From: Sva-07 sp963743825
GTDB lineage: Bacteria > Actinomycetota > Acidimicrobiia > Acidimicrobiales > Ilumatobacteraceae
DNA: 64,000 nucleotides
Direction of reading: 5' to 3'
Assembly (NCBI GenBank): GCA_963743825.1
Contig: CAVURC010000010.1
Coordinates: 248,001-312,000, forward strand
Shown: piece after piece, positions 33,625 to 44,084 of the stretch
How positions within the stretch are numbered: the stretch's first letter is position 1
How the letters are laid out: each line of letters opens with the position of its first letter
Position numbers and translations under genes: made by a program
The notes under the pieces: generated by a model
What the model was told of the DNA's origin: nothing
Seen by the model: only the letters and a program-made list of their open reading frames with translations
Database searches by the model: none

Positions 33625-35387
33625 CAGGGGACGGAGATGATCGTGACGGTTCCGGTCGAGCCGTCGATCTCGATGACGGCACCGTCGGGGATGCGCTCGG
33701 TCGCGTCGATCACCGACACCGCACACGGCAACCCGAGCTCGCGGCACATGATCGCGGCGTGACTCGCCACGGCTCCGACGTTCACGACGACACCCTCCGC
33801 CGACAGGAACAACGGCACCCACGACGGGTCGGTGGTCGGCGCCACCATGATGTCGCCCGGGCCGATCGCACCGGCATCCGACGGGTCGAGGACGATCCGC
33901 GCGATGCCGGTGACGACGCCGGGTGACCCCATGGCGCCCTGGAGCACGTCGCCGGCTGACGCCACTGCCGCACCGTGCCCACCCCGGACGGGCCACGCGG
34001 AGATGGGCGCCACCCCGTCTTCGAGCTTGACGATGTAGGGCGGCTCGAGTGTCTGCAGGTGATGGAACGCGACGTCACGGTCGCGCAGCGTTGCCGACAG
34101 CGACGCAGGGTCGTCGAGGAACCCGTCGATCTCGTCGTCGAGCAGCATGAAGATCTGCTGGGGATCGTCGATCACACCCTCGGCGACCATCCGCCGTCCG
34201 AGTTCCATGAGGGCCAGCTTGGCCTCGTGGATCAGCCGGATGCAGGCGTTCTTGCCCATCTCGCGCATGCTCGAGAAGAAGGCGGCCGAACTGATCCCCG
34301 CAGCGAGCGTGCCATGGGCCTCGGCATCACCCTCGAGCAAGCCCAGCAGTTCGGCGGTGAGCGCTTCGCGCACCGCCGCTCCTCGCACTTGCGCCTCGAT
34401 CGGCGACTTGCTGTCGTCCTGGAACCGCATGCGTTCGAGCATCCCGAGCGGCATCGAGGGCCGAGTGGTCCACGAGTGCGCCCGCAGATCCCACTCGTTG
34501 GGACCACGGTGGCCGTGGGTCGCGATGAGGTCGTCCCACTGCTCGAGGAAGGTCGCTGCAGCCGGATCATCGAGTTCGGCCACACGTTCGAGGAGTCCGT
34601 CGACGCCGTCATCGAAGGCTTCCGTGAGCGCCGGCGAGTTCTTGACCGTCCGCGACATCTCCCACATGGCAACGGGCGCTCCGGCCGACTCGATGCTGCC
34701 GACAGCCGTCAACAGTTTCACGGCGTCGCCCGACCGACCGATCGCTGCGCAGATCGCCTGCACCGCACCGGGGCCGAGCGACACGCCGAGCGCCGACTGG
34801 CAGTACTCGGTCCACGCCGCTTCGAGGCCGGGGCCGGCCAACTCACGCGCCCGGGCCACGAGTGCGTCGTTCGACAACGACGCGAGGTCAGGACGGCTCG
34901 CGACGTGCTGCATCGAGATCTCGGAGACGTCCTCCTGCGCCGGGTAGCTCGTCGTGCTCATCGCCCAGCCCATGGTCTCCGCGAGCTTGGCACTCTGCTC
35001 TTCGTTCTCGTCGTCCGGGTTCGGGACGTATTTCGGAACACCGGGATGATCACCGAAGTACGCCATGTCGATGGCTTCGGGTGATGCACCCGGCATGCGA
35101 ACGCCCATCAGGCGCGGCAACGACAGCTGGTTGTAGAAGTAGCCGCCCCAGTTGCCGAACACCTCAGGAGGGTCGACGGCGAATTCATCGCGCCGCAACA
35201 CGCCGAACCGGATGAACCCCTCGGCGACGCCCGGGATGCACCCCTTCATCCAGGCCAGGCTCCACCCGAGCGGGCTGAACGGCTCCGGGCCGACCTCGTC
35301 GGCGTTGGCCCGCGTGTAGTACGGGAAGCGTGTGCTGATCTCCGTGTCGGTGATCCACGTCTCCATCTCGGTCGGTGATCCGCCCAT
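33624..35387 (-). CDS. PEP-utilizing swivel-domain protein lacking ATP-grasp domain (copy 1)
   Basis: 587 residues. The N-terminal segment FPYYTRANADEVGPEPFSPL (residues 20-39) resembles the start of the central substrate domain of rifampicin phosphotransferase-like enzymes. The C-terminus is a PEP-utilizers mobile domain: MGSPGVVTGIARIVLDPSDA, IGPGDIMVAPTTDPSWVPLF, VVVNVGAVASHAAIMCRELG with the phospho-accepting His in SHAAIM near residue 545. The ATP-grasp domain that should precede is absent, and no ATP-grasp gene is nearby. A homologue is at 62111. Coupled to a PPOX gene. Possibly a phosphotransfer half-enzyme or a repurposed substrate-binding protein. Confidence 0.82.
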   Translation of the reverse strand: MGGSPTEMETWITDTEISTRFPYYTRANADEVGPEPFSPLGWSLAWMKGCIPGVAEGFIRFGVLRRDEFAVDPPEVFGNWGGYFYNQLSLPRLMGVRMPGASPEAIDMAYFGDHPGVPKYVPNPDDENEEQSAKLAETMGWAMSTTSYPAQEDVSEISMQHVASRPDLASLSNDALVARARELAGPGLEAAWTEYCQSALGVSLGPGAVQAICAAIGRSGDAVKLLTAVGSIESAGAPVAMWEMSRTVKNSPALTEAFDDGVDGLLERVAELDDPAAATFLEQWDDLIATHGHRGPNEWDLRAHSWTTRPSMPLGMLERMRFQDDSKSPIEAQVRGAAVREALTAELLGLLEGDAEAHGTLAAGISSAAFFSSMREMGKNACIRLIHEAKLALMELGRRMVAEGVIDDPQQIFMLLDDEIDGFLDDPASLSATLRDRDVAFHHLQTLEPPYIVKLEDGVAPISAWPVRGGHGAAVASAGDVLQGAMGSPGVVTGIARIVLDPSDAGAIGPGDIMVAPTTDPSWVPLFLSAEGVVVNVGAVASHAAIMCRELGLPCAVSVIDATERIPDGAVIEIDGSTGTVTIISVP

Positions 35388-35435
35388 GGTTGTTCCCCTT
35401 CGTTCCCAGTGTGTCCCGGCGACGAAACTTAGTGC

Positions 35436-35999
35436 GTGACCCGACCCGAGCACTCAAGCCAAGTCGACAGCGGCAGCGACTACACCGACAGCTATGAGGA
35501 CGTCTCGATGTTCACGCTGTCGGGCGACCGTGAACAGACGTTGCTCGACAAGCAGACCGAGTGCACCTTCATGTGGACGACCTCGGCCGGTGACCCCGTC
35601 GGCGTCATCATGAACTTCGTGTTCCACGACGGCGCCTTCTGGCTCACGTGCACGCGCCGGCGCAAGCGCGTTCCGGCCATCGAGGCGCGCCCGCGGGTTG
35701 CCGTCGCGATCACGAGCCGCGGAACCGACATCGGGATCAGCCAGGCCGTCACCTACAAGGGCACTGCCGAGGTGCTCGACGACCCGGCGACCCTCGCATG
35801 GTTCTACCCCGTACTCGCCGCCAAGGTCCGGCCCGGCAACGACACGGCGCAGGCAGCGTTCGCTGCGCATCTCGACAGCCCCGGTCGCGTCGTGATCCGC
35901 ATCGAGCCCGACGGTCGCATCGGGTTCGATTCCGAAGCGATGTTCGCGAACTCCCCCGCCGGCGCCACCTCGACGCACGCTCCAGGCAACACGGTCTGA
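35436..35999 (+). CDS. PPOX-fold flavin/F420 protein
   Basis: 187 residues starting with GTG at 35436. Core segments: CTFMWTTSAGDPVGVIMNFV, FHDGAFWLTCTRRRKRVPAI, EARPRVAVAITSRGTDIG, VTYKGTAEVLDDPATLAWFY and SPGRVVIRIEPDGRIGFDSE. Paralogue of the protein at 13256. It lies 9 bases before a Rieske oxygenase gene, indicating a two-gene unit in which a flavin or F420 protein accompanies the oxygenase, perhaps as reductase or product-modifying enzyme. The C-terminal SPAGATSTHAPGNTV is probably disordered. Confidence 0.83.
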   Translation: MTRPEHSSQVDSGSDYTDSYEDVSMFTLSGDREQTLLDKQTECTFMWTTSAGDPVGVIMNFVFHDGAFWLTCTRRRKRVPAIEARPRVAVAITSRGTDIGISQAVTYKGTAEVLDDPATLAWFYPVLAAKVRPGNDTAQAAFAAHLDSPGRVVIRIEPDGRIGFDSEAMFANSPAGATSTHAPGNTV

Positions 36000-36008
36000 T
36001 CGAGCGCC

Positions 36009-37280
36009 ATGGACACACGGCTCATCGAGCGGATCAAGGCGGACATGCGCTACGAGTTCGAGCGCACCGCCCCACCCGAGGGCTTTCCCGCCTTCCACGA
36101 CATCCCCACCGGCCGCCACACGAGTGACCTGTTCTGGGAACTCGAACAGGAACATCTCTGGCCCAACACCTGGGTCATTGCCGGACGGGTCGAGGACATC
36201 CCGAATCCCGGCGACTACTTCACGTTCTCCGACCTGGGCGTGCCGCTCCTGATCGTCCGCGGGACCGACTCGGAGATCCGCTGCTTCTACAACACCTGCC
36301 AACACCGGGGCGCCCCGGTCGTTCGTGAAGCACACGGCTCGTCGCGCCGGCTGCGCTGCCAGTACCACTCGTGGACCTACGAGGTCGACGGCGGGACGCT
36401 CGTCTCCGTTCCCGACGAACGCGACTTCGTCGACCTCGACTGGGAACAGCGCTGCCTCCCCCGTGCGAGCTGCGACACGTTCGCCGGCTTCGTGTTCGTC
36501 AATCGCAATCTCGACGCGCAGCCGCTGCGCGAATGGATCGGGTCCGCTGCTGCGATGTTCGAACCCTTCCAGGGCGAGACCCTGCGCGAGGTGTACCGGG
36601 AATCACGGATCGTCCCGTGCAATTGGAAGGTGACGGCCGAGGCGTTCCTCGAGGTGTACCACTTCCGCCACATCCACTCCCACGACGGCGTCAGCGTGCT
36701 CGACAACCGGGGCGCCGCGATGGGCCTGTACCCGAACGGTCACAGCCGCATGATCACCCCCTACTCACGCCAGAACGTCGAGCGCAATGGCATGACCGAC
36801 TGGGACGACTGGAAGCAACTCGACCAGGGCCCGTTCCGGCGGATCGACACGGTGCCGGCGATGGTCGACTGCACCAGCACGGCGGTGAGCCTCTTTCCCA
36901 ACGCGATCATCCCGCTCGGAACGATCGGGTTCCCGATCAACCTGTTCTGGCCGATCGACCGGCACACCACTCGACTCGACTGGATCTACTACGCCCCGCC
37001 CGTCGAGGGCACCGATCGGTTCACTCCCGATCAGCTCCCCGAGCACTGGGCCAAGCGACGTCAGGTGTACAACCAGATCATGGCCGAGGACGAGATGAAC
37101 ATGGCCCCGATCCAGGCGTCGATGGAGTCACCGGCCCTTGCGGGCATCCCCATCAACTACCAGGAACGTCGGATCTGGCACCTCCACGAGGAGATCGACC
37201 GGGTCATCGGCACCGAGCGCATCCCGCCCGAACTCAGGCTGCAACAGGTACTGGGTCCGTACGTCGAGCAGCGGCAGTAG
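36009..37280 (+). CDS. Rieske non-heme iron oxygenase, alpha subunit
   Basis: 423 residues, intact. Rieske ligands C97, H99, C117, H120 (YNTCQHRGAP and RCQYHSWTY). Mononuclear iron site H218 and H223 in EVYHFRHIHSHDG. Unlike the proteins at 10189 and 49807, the N-terminus and the catalytic region resemble ring-hydroxylating alpha subunits of the phthalate/benzoate-like or carnitine-like group; assignment within the family is uncertain. Nine bases after the PPOX gene. Its 3' end overlaps the convergent fused permease gene by 47 bases, an unusual overlap that may reflect a frame error in the latter. Confidence 0.92.
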   Translation: MDTRLIERIKADMRYEFERTAPPEGFPAFHDIPTGRHTSDLFWELEQEHLWPNTWVIAGRVEDIPNPGDYFTFSDLGVPLLIVRGTDSEIRCFYNTCQHRGAPVVREAHGSSRRLRCQYHSWTYEVDGGTLVSVPDERDFVDLDWEQRCLPRASCDTFAGFVFVNRNLDAQPLREWIGSAAAMFEPFQGETLREVYRESRIVPCNWKVTAEAFLEVYHFRHIHSHDGVSVLDNRGAAMGLYPNGHSRMITPYSRQNVERNGMTDWDDWKQLDQGPFRRIDTVPAMVDCTSTAVSLFPNAIIPLGTIGFPINLFWPIDRHTTRLDWIYYAPPVEGTDRFTPDQLPEHWAKRRQVYNQIMAEDEMNMAPIQASMESPALAGIPINYQERRIWHLHEEIDRVIGTERIPPELRLQQVLGPYVEQRQ

Positions 37281-39230
37281 CGACCCGCCGGGCCGCGACC
37301 TGGGCACGGATGCCACCGGCAATGCCCTCGGGGTTGAGGATCGCGGTGAGGATCAGGAACAGACCCACCGATGAACACCTCCCATTGACCGAAGCCTGCT
37401 CGTGACGGTACTGAGGAGGTAGAACGACACCCCGGCGGCGGCGGTGATGCCCGACGTGACTGCGCCGCTCACGCAGGTGATGCCGCCGAGATAGGCCACG
37501 GCCAAGGCGGTCAGCGACGCCACCGCCCCGAACGACGCATCCGACACGCTGCCGAATCGGTAGGCGATCATGCAGCCGCCGACGCCCGCGATGAACGCCG
37601 ACGCGGCGAACACCTCCAGCTTCACCCTGGCGATGTTCACACCGCTGGCGTTCGCGGCACGCTCGTTGGATCGGGTTGCCAACATCCGTCGACCCGATGC
37701 GCTCTTGCGGATGTTGGCCACCGCGATCGCCAACGCGAGCGCGACGACGACGAGGAGGATGCCGAACACCGGCCGGGAGGCGTTCGTCGCCGAGGATCAG
37801 GCCGAGATCCCAGTTCCCCAGCTTCGGATTGGGAACCTTGGCCCCACCCGTCGACGCGTCACCGACGAACTTGGGGTCCTTGAAGATGAACTCGCTGATC
37901 GCCACGGCGCCCGCGAGCGTGATGATCGCGAGATTCGTCCCTCGGACGCGTAGCGCCGGGATGCCGACGATGACTCCGAAGACCATCGCCACCAGCGAGG
38001 CGAGAATCGGTGCGATCGGGAACGGGATGTCCCACTGCATCGCCAACTTCGACAGCGAGAAGCCGGCGACGCCGGCGAATGCCATCTGGGCCAGCGACGG
38101 CTGACCGCCGAAACCCGACAGCAGCACGAGCGACAAGCGCGAGGACGGTGGCGATCGTCGTGGTCATGATCGCGCCGCGCCACAGCGGGTCCAGCACGAT
38201 GAGGCCGACCACCGCCGCCACCACGGGCACCAGCACGCTCAGCGGTGTGACCTTGGCAACGGGAATGGCCGGCATCTTGAACTGCCCGACCGAGCCACGA
38301 TCCGGCAGCCGCTCGCCGAGGAACACCATCGCCACGATGATCACCAGGAACGGCAGGCCCTCGCGAGCACCGTACTGCGGGAACCAACTGAAGTCGGTCT
38401 GCATCTTGGTGAAGCTCGACTGCACGAGGCCGATCGCGAGACCGGTGAGGACCGTCGGCCACACCTTCGTGAAGGCGCCGATGAGCGCCGCACCGAGGGC
38501 CGGGATGAGGTACCCGAACGTGAACACCCCCGACGACAGCTGGATCATCGGTGACGCCAGGATCACCACGACGGCGCCGATGAGCGATGCCAGCACGAAG
38601 CTCGACTGCGCCAGCCGCTGGGGCGAGTAGCCGAGCAGGATCGCACCCTTCTCGTTCCCCGCCGCCGCCTTCGTGGCAAGGCCGAGCCGCGTGTAGCGCG
38701 ACGCGACCCACACCGCAGCTGCCATCAGCAACACGATGAACACCAGCCAGAGACCGTCGCGCGGCACCGTCACGCCGTCCATGATCGTGACCGGCTCCCG
38801 CGGGAGGATCGGATCCACCCGCAGGCCGGCGTTGTCCTCGAACCGTCGTTCGATCAGCGACGTGAAGACGATGACGAGCCCGATGCTGGCCACGACCTTG
38901 GCCAGCGCCGGTGCCCGATACAGCGGCCGGAACACGAGTTGGTAGACGATCAGACCCCATCAGGGCAGCCGTCAGCAACGCCAGCCCGAAGGCCCACCAG
39001 ATCCCGACGTCGTCACCGAAGTGATACCGGTCCGGAAGGCCCGGAATCGGGAACGGGTAGGCCCCCTGGCGCAGCTCGGCATAGACGTACCCCGACCACG
39101 TGGCCATCGCCCCGTAGCCGAAGTTCACCAGACCGGACCCCTGGTACGTCACCACGAGACCGAGGCCGAACGCCGCGATGATCGCGCCGGCCCCGGTTCC
39201 GAGGAGGATGAAGAACAGGTAGTCGGTCAT
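37234..39230 (-). CDS. Fused LivH-LivM branched-chain-type ABC permease, frameshifted
   Basis: Starts MTDYLFFILLGTGAGAIIAA, typical LivH, with VVTYQGSGLVNFGYGAMATW. After a frame change near 38955 come FRPLYRAPALAKVVASIGLV and RLGLATKAAAGNEKGAILLG (LivH). The frame then runs without stop into a LivM part: VFLGERLPDRGSVGQFKMPA, LVPVVAAVVGLIVLDPLWRG, then VLLSGFGGQPSLAQMAFAGV, GIPALRVRGTNLAIITLAGA (frame change near 38130), and further changes near 37790 and 37380. At least four frame changes in total, about 660 residues. The join between the two permease halves lies inside one clean frame, so the fusion is real. Partner of LivK (39254) and probably of LivG/F at 6-8 kb. Confidence 0.82.
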
Positions 39231-39253
39231 CGAGCCGCCGTGCGACCGAGGCG

Positions 39254-40619
39254 TCACGGCAGGTACGGCGTGGTGTCGAATGCCTCGTAGCCCGGGACGG
39301 TCTCGATGCTCCTGTCCCGGACACGTACGTCGCGATCGGGAAGGTGAAGTTGCAGATGGTCGGGATGCGTCGCCACTGAGCCACAGGCCAACGGGTTGGC
39401 ATCGGGCCAGTTGACCAGGTCATCCGAGGTGCCGAGCGTCTCGTAGATCGAGGCGCCGGTGACGTCGTCACCCCCATCGGCCATGCCGTTGGCAATGGTT
39501 GCGAGTGTCAGCAGCGCGGTGACGCCGAGGCCTCCGAGCCCCATCTCGCTGGACTTCGTGAAGCCCGAGCAACTCCAAGATCGCCTGCAGGTCATCAGCC
39601 GGTCGGCGTACCGGTCTCGCTCGGTCGCTGCCCCGACGAAGTACCAACCGACGGCGTCGTCGCCGACCTCGCTGAGCACCTCATCGCTGCTGCAGATGGC
39701 GGTCGTGATCACCGGTGTCTCGATGCCGAGCGAGACCCGGCCCCGAATCGTGCCGATACAGCCGGCATCGGCGTACAGCGAGAACAGCACGTCGGGATCG
39801 TCGGCCGTGGCCTGGCTCATCAGACCTTGGTACCCGGCGTCGGTTTCGTTGTCACCGCCCTTGATGGAGACGTAGGTGATGCCGGCAGCGTCGAGCGCCT
39901 TCTTGAGATCCGCCTCGGTGCCGTTGGCGCCGGCGTTGTCGGCGCTGACGATGCCGGCGGTCTTGGCGTCGAAGTTCTCCATGGCGAATCCGGCCATCGC
40001 CGCGGTCGTGGTGGTGTTGCCACCAGTCGAGGTACAGCGCATTCGCGGTGTAGTCACCCGGCAGGATCGGCAGCACGCCGGTGACCGGGATGCTCGAGGC
40101 CGTGAAGGTGTCGTAGCCGGGGAAGAGATCGAGTCCGAGCATGACCAGCTCGACACCCTTGCCGGCCAACTCCTGGGCACACGCCTGGGAGGTCTCGGGC
40201 GACCCGTTGGCCTTGCAGAACTCCATCTTGATGGGTCGGCCGCCCATGCCGCCGTGTTCATTGAGGAAGTCGGCCGCGGCCTGCGTCGGCGATCGAGATC
40301 TCGGGGAAGTCGAGTCCGGGGCATCCCTCGGTGTTGACCATGCCGACGATCGATCTGGTCACCGTCGGCGGCGGCAAGGCGAGCGAATCTGTCTCGCGCC
40401 GTCTGGAGGCCGGTCGGTGGCTCGGTGCGGCTCGGTGCCCGCAGGCGCCGTGTCCGCCGGCTCGGTGTCAGCCGGCGCGGTGGTCTCCTCGACCGCTGCC
40501 TCGGTGTCGGCCGGTGCGGCAGAGTCGGACGACTCGTCCGAGTCGCTCCCACACGACGCCGCCACGAGTGCCATAACGGTCAGGCCCGCGAGTACGCGAG
40601 CGTGATGCTTCCGATTCAT
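39254..40619 (-). CDS. livK: Branched-chain amino acid-type ABC substrate-binding lipoprotein (LivK), frameshifted
   Basis: Starts MNRKHHARVLAGLTVMALVA followed by the lipobox AASC, then an acidic, Ser/Thr/Pro-rich linker (SDSDESSDSAAPADTEAAVE) typical of secreted actinobacterial lipoproteins. The periplasmic-binding fold is spread over several frames: GGRPIKMEFCKANGSPETSQ, GVELVMLGLDLFPGYDTFTA, GIVSADNAGANGTEADLKKA, GYQGLMSQATADDPDVLFSL, SLGIETPVITTAICSSDEVL, ALLTLATIANGMADGGDDVT. Frame changes near 40390, 40290, 40020, 39570 and 39340. Upstream of the LivHM gene with a 23-base gap. Ligand could be a hydrophobic amino acid, an amide or an aromatic acid. Confidence 0.83.
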
Positions 40620-40668
40620 GATGTTCCCCCTCATTGGTTGTTTCCCCGGTTGGTATTCGACTGAGTGT

Positions 40669-42035
40669 TCAGTTCAACTTGTCGTCGGTCACCCAGCTCC
40701 CGTGCGCACCATAGGGCACGCGACGCGGCAGATGGATGGTCGCAACGGGCGGCGCCGAGAAATTCTGGGCGTCGATGATGACGAGACACGATTCGTCGGT
40801 GCGGGTGTCGTGCTTCAGGCTGATGACCCAGCCCTCGTCCTCGCCCGAATCCTCCCCGGCCGGAGCGAACACCGGCTCGGCGCCGCGAACGCCGTCACCG
40901 AGATGATGCTCGGTGCAGGCTCCCGTGCGCAGGTCGTACTTCCACAGCGACGAGCCGTAGACGGGCTCCTCGCTGTTGCCCTCGCCGTCGAGCGACATCA
41001 GGTAGCCGTACTGGGCGTCGAGTCCGACGAGGCGATCGTTGACGCGGCCGAAGTCGCCGGGGCGATCGTCGATCTGCTCCTCGGTGACGGTGCCGGCGTC
41101 GAGATCGATCGTCCAACGCCAGAGACGACCGACTTCGGCGATAGTCGTCGTTCGCTCGATCCGAAGGCCTCGGGCTGGCGCGACACGTGGAGCACGAGCG
41201 TGTTGCCGACCTCGTGGGCGTTCACGGGATGGAAGACGTAGCACGGGTCGATCTCGAACCACCGAACATCGGCGTTGGTGCACCGTTGCGTGGCATCACG
41301 CCGAGGCGGGCGCCGGCGTCAGCGGTTGAACTGGAACGGCATGCCGGTTTCGAGGGCGCCGAGGTTGAAGCACACCGGCAGGTCCATGAACACGACGTAG
41401 TTCCGGGTGACGTTGAAGTCGTGCATCATCACCATGTTGGGGATGTCGATGCCTTCGAGCTGCTGGAGCACGCCGTCGGCGCTGATGCGGATGTAGTGCA
41501 GGTACGGCGGTTCGGGGCTCATGTAGCTGAAGGCGATGAGTTCGCCCGTGACCGGGCAGACCTTCGGGTGCGCAGTCATCGAGGTGGTGAGCTTCCCGCC
41601 GAAGTTCTCGTAGCCGAGCGTGTTGAGTTCTCCGTCGACTGCCCACGGCCAGTGCCCCTCTTCGAGACACAGCAACTTGTTGTTGTGCGGCCATGATGTG
41701 GGTGTTGGCGGTGCCCCGAGTGAGGTCGCCCATGTCGGCCATCATGTCGCCGGACGGGTCGGTCACGTTCGGGGTCTGGACGAACCGGTTGCGGTACCAC
41801 TCGGCCTTGCCGCCGGCGATACGCACACCGTGGACCATGCCGTCGCCGAAGAACCAGTGGTCGGACTTGCCCGAGTACCGGGTTCGGGTCCCGTACGGAC
41901 GTAGGTGCCCTGCAGCTCGGGCGGGATGATGCCGTCGACGCGGAGATCGAAGTCGGTGCGCTCGTCGAGCACCGGCGCCCAGTTGCCGCGCAGGTGCCAC
42001 GGAAGATCGGTGCGAACGGTCTCGTCGATGCTCAT
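40669..42035 (-). CDS. Carotenoid oxygenase (RPE65 family), frameshifted
   Basis: Start MSIDETVRTDLPWHLRGNWA, VDGIIPPELQGTYVRTGP; then in other frames GKSDHWFFGDGMVHGVRI, GDMMADMGDLTRGTANTHIM, SMTAHPKVCPVTGELIAFSY, NMVMMHDFNVTRNYVVFMDL, YVFHPVNAHEVGNTLVLHVS and VPYGAHGSWVTDDKLN. The four iron-binding histidines are in TAHPK, MHDFNVT, FHPVNAHE and GAHGSW, all in the family order, so the coding sequence was functional. At least four frame changes (near 41890, 41690, 41300, 41130). Non-heme Fe(II) dioxygenase cleaving carotenoids, stilbenes or lignin-derived olefins. Upstream of livK and divergent from the TetR gene at 42136. Confidence 0.87.
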
Positions 42036-42135
42036 GTGACGAAGGTAACACGTCCGATCCAGCCGAATTTACCCGGAGTACGAAAAGTTTGCGGCGGCCT
42101 GACTGTCTCGAGTTTGCATTGATACTGTCAGTGCC

Positions 42136-42762
42136 ATGACGTCCAGCACGGCTGCCGCCGTTCCCCCACGGCGCGGGCCAGGACGCCCCCGCGCCGGCGA
42201 GGTGGTGGCCGACCGCGAACAGCTCCTCGCCGCCGCTCTCCGACTCATCCGAGCCGACGGGCCCGACGTCACGATGGACGACATCGCCGCAGCAGCCGGC
42301 GTGAGCAAGCCCATCGTGTACCGCAACATCGGCGACAAGGACGCGCTCGTCGCGGCGCTGGCGGAGCGGTTCGTCGATCAACTCAACGAAGCGGTCGAAC
42401 GTTCCACCGAGGGCGGCGCCGGCGGCCGCGCCACCTTCGCCGCATCGATGCGCGCAACGCTCGAGGTCATCGACGTCGACCGCAACCTCTTCCTCTTCGT
42501 CACGGCCGGCGGTCCCGGAACCGACTCGGTCCGCCAGCTCGTCCATCGATCCTCCGCCAGGATGATCGAACAGTTCAGCGCACTCCGAACGGCGGCCGGA
42601 CTCGATCCGCTCCCGGTGCGCACGTGGGCGTACGCCATCGTCGGAGCGATCCAGGTGGCCGCAATGATGTGGCTCAGCGATGGGTACGGCGAACGCGACG
42701 ATGTCGCCGACCACCTCACTCAGTTGATGTGGCCCGGCCTCACCGGCGGCCGCAACCCGTAG
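42136..42762 (+). CDS. TetR-family transcriptional regulator
   Basis: 208 residues: basic arm RRGPGRPRAGEVVADREQLL, HTH TMDDIAAAAGVSKPIVYRNI, GDKDALVAALAERFVDQL, then a ligand-binding domain with FLFVTAGGPGTDSVRQLVHR. The family group is that of TetR proteins controlling fatty-acid or terpenoid degradation. The 100-base gap to the divergent carotenoid oxygenase contains TTTGCA at about 42112 and GATACT at 42120, a plausible promoter facing this gene. Followed after 19 bases by the convergent acyl-CoA dehydrogenase end. Confidence 0.9.
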   Translation: MTSSTAAAVPPRRGPGRPRAGEVVADREQLLAAALRLIRADGPDVTMDDIAAAAGVSKPIVYRNIGDKDALVAALAERFVDQLNEAVERSTEGGAGGRATFAASMRATLEVIDVDRNLFLFVTAGGPGTDSVRQLVHRSSARMIEQFSALRTAAGLDPLPVRTWAYAIVGAIQVAAMMWLSDGYGERDDVADHLTQLMWPGLTGGRNP

Positions 42763-42781
42763 GCGGCCGCCAGGTCGTTCG

Positions 42782-44061
42782 TCAGCGGGGGATGGAACTC
42801 CACGGGCCGGTGTCGGCGCGCGGCTCGCGGGGCAGGCCGAGCACGCGCTCACCGAGGATGTTGCGCTGCACCTCGTCGGACCCGCCGGCGATGCGATACC
42901 CGGGCGCTCCGAGGAGATGTTCGTTCCACGCGTAGGTGCCCCACTCCCCCGTGTCGGCGAGCAGCCGGGCACCGAGGATGTCGCCGATGACCGAGCTGAC
43001 CTCGGTCATGCCCTCGGTCCACAGCAGTTTGCCGAGCGATCCTTCGGGGCCGGGCGTCCCCGAGCGGGCCAGGTCGGCAGCGCGTCGATTCGTGAACGAC
43101 TCGATACGGCCGTGGATGTACACCTTGGCCAGCTTGTCGCGCATCACCGGATCATCGGTGAGCCCAGCCATCCGAGCGGTGGCGAGCAACTGCTTGAACG
43201 AACCGCCCGACGCTCCCCCGCCACCGCCCGACTCGGAGTGGTCGCGCTCGAAGCTGAGCGTCGTGGTCGCGACCTTCCAGCCGTCGCCGACATCACCGAT
43301 GCGGAGGTCGTCGGGGATCCGCACGTCGTTGAAGAACACCTCGCAGAACGACGAGCCACCGCTCATCTGCTTGATCGGTCGCACCTCCACCCCGGGCGCA
43401 TCGAGCGGAAGCATGAACGCCGTCAGACCCTGGTGCTTGATCACGTCAGGGTCGGTACGCGCGATGAGTTCGCCCCACTGGCTGAACTGGGCGCCCGAAC
43501 TCCACACCTTCTGGCCGTTGACGACCCACTCGTCGCCGTCGCGAACGGCACGGCACGACAGCCCGGCGAGGTCGGACCCGGCGCCGGGTTCGCTGAACAG
43601 CTGACACGCCAGGATCTCGGCACTCAGCAGTGACTTCACGAACCGGGTCTTCAGTTCGTCGCTCCCGACGACACGGAGGGTCGATGCGATCAACCCGACC
43701 GTGACACTGATCAACTCGTGACTTCCGGGCGACTCGTACTCCCGCTCGACGTGCCCCAGAGCTCGGGCATGTGCCCGACTCAGTCCGAGGCCGCCGTACT
43801 CGACGGGCCAGGCCACAGCGTGGTAGCCGCGGGTGGCCTTGGTCTGGATCCACTTGGCAATGCGCAAGATGTGATCGCGTTCGTCCTCGAACGACATGTC
43901 GCTGAACACCGACACGTCGAACTCACCCTCGCCCCAGCCGCGTTCGGCCTCGCTCGTCGGCCGACGCACGGCGTGCTCGTCGAACCACACCCGCGCCTCG
44001 GCGACGAAGTCGTCGACGGAGATGTCCGGATGACGACGAGACGTTCCTGGGTATCGGTCAT
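42782..44061 (-). CDS. Acyl-CoA dehydrogenase, one frameshift
   Basis: Start MTDTQERLVVIRTS, then after a frame change near 44030 WFDEHAVRRPTSEAERGWGE. Flavin and substrate features: GYHAVAWPVEYGGLGLSRAH, ILACQLFSEPGAGSDLAGLS, QKVWSSGAQFSQWGELIART, GGSSFCEVFFNDVRIPDDLR, C-terminal YRIAGGSDEVQRNILGERVL. The catalytic Glu position is not evident from a quick read. Members with this length and QLFSEPGAGSD are the FadE type used in sterol or terpenoid beta-oxidation. Followed downstream in the operon sense by nothing; upstream 23 bases away is the AMP ligase. Oxidises acyl-CoA to the 2-enoyl-CoA, using FAD. Confidence 0.88.
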
Positions 44062-44084
44062 GGTGTGCCTTTCAGGGGGTTCGG

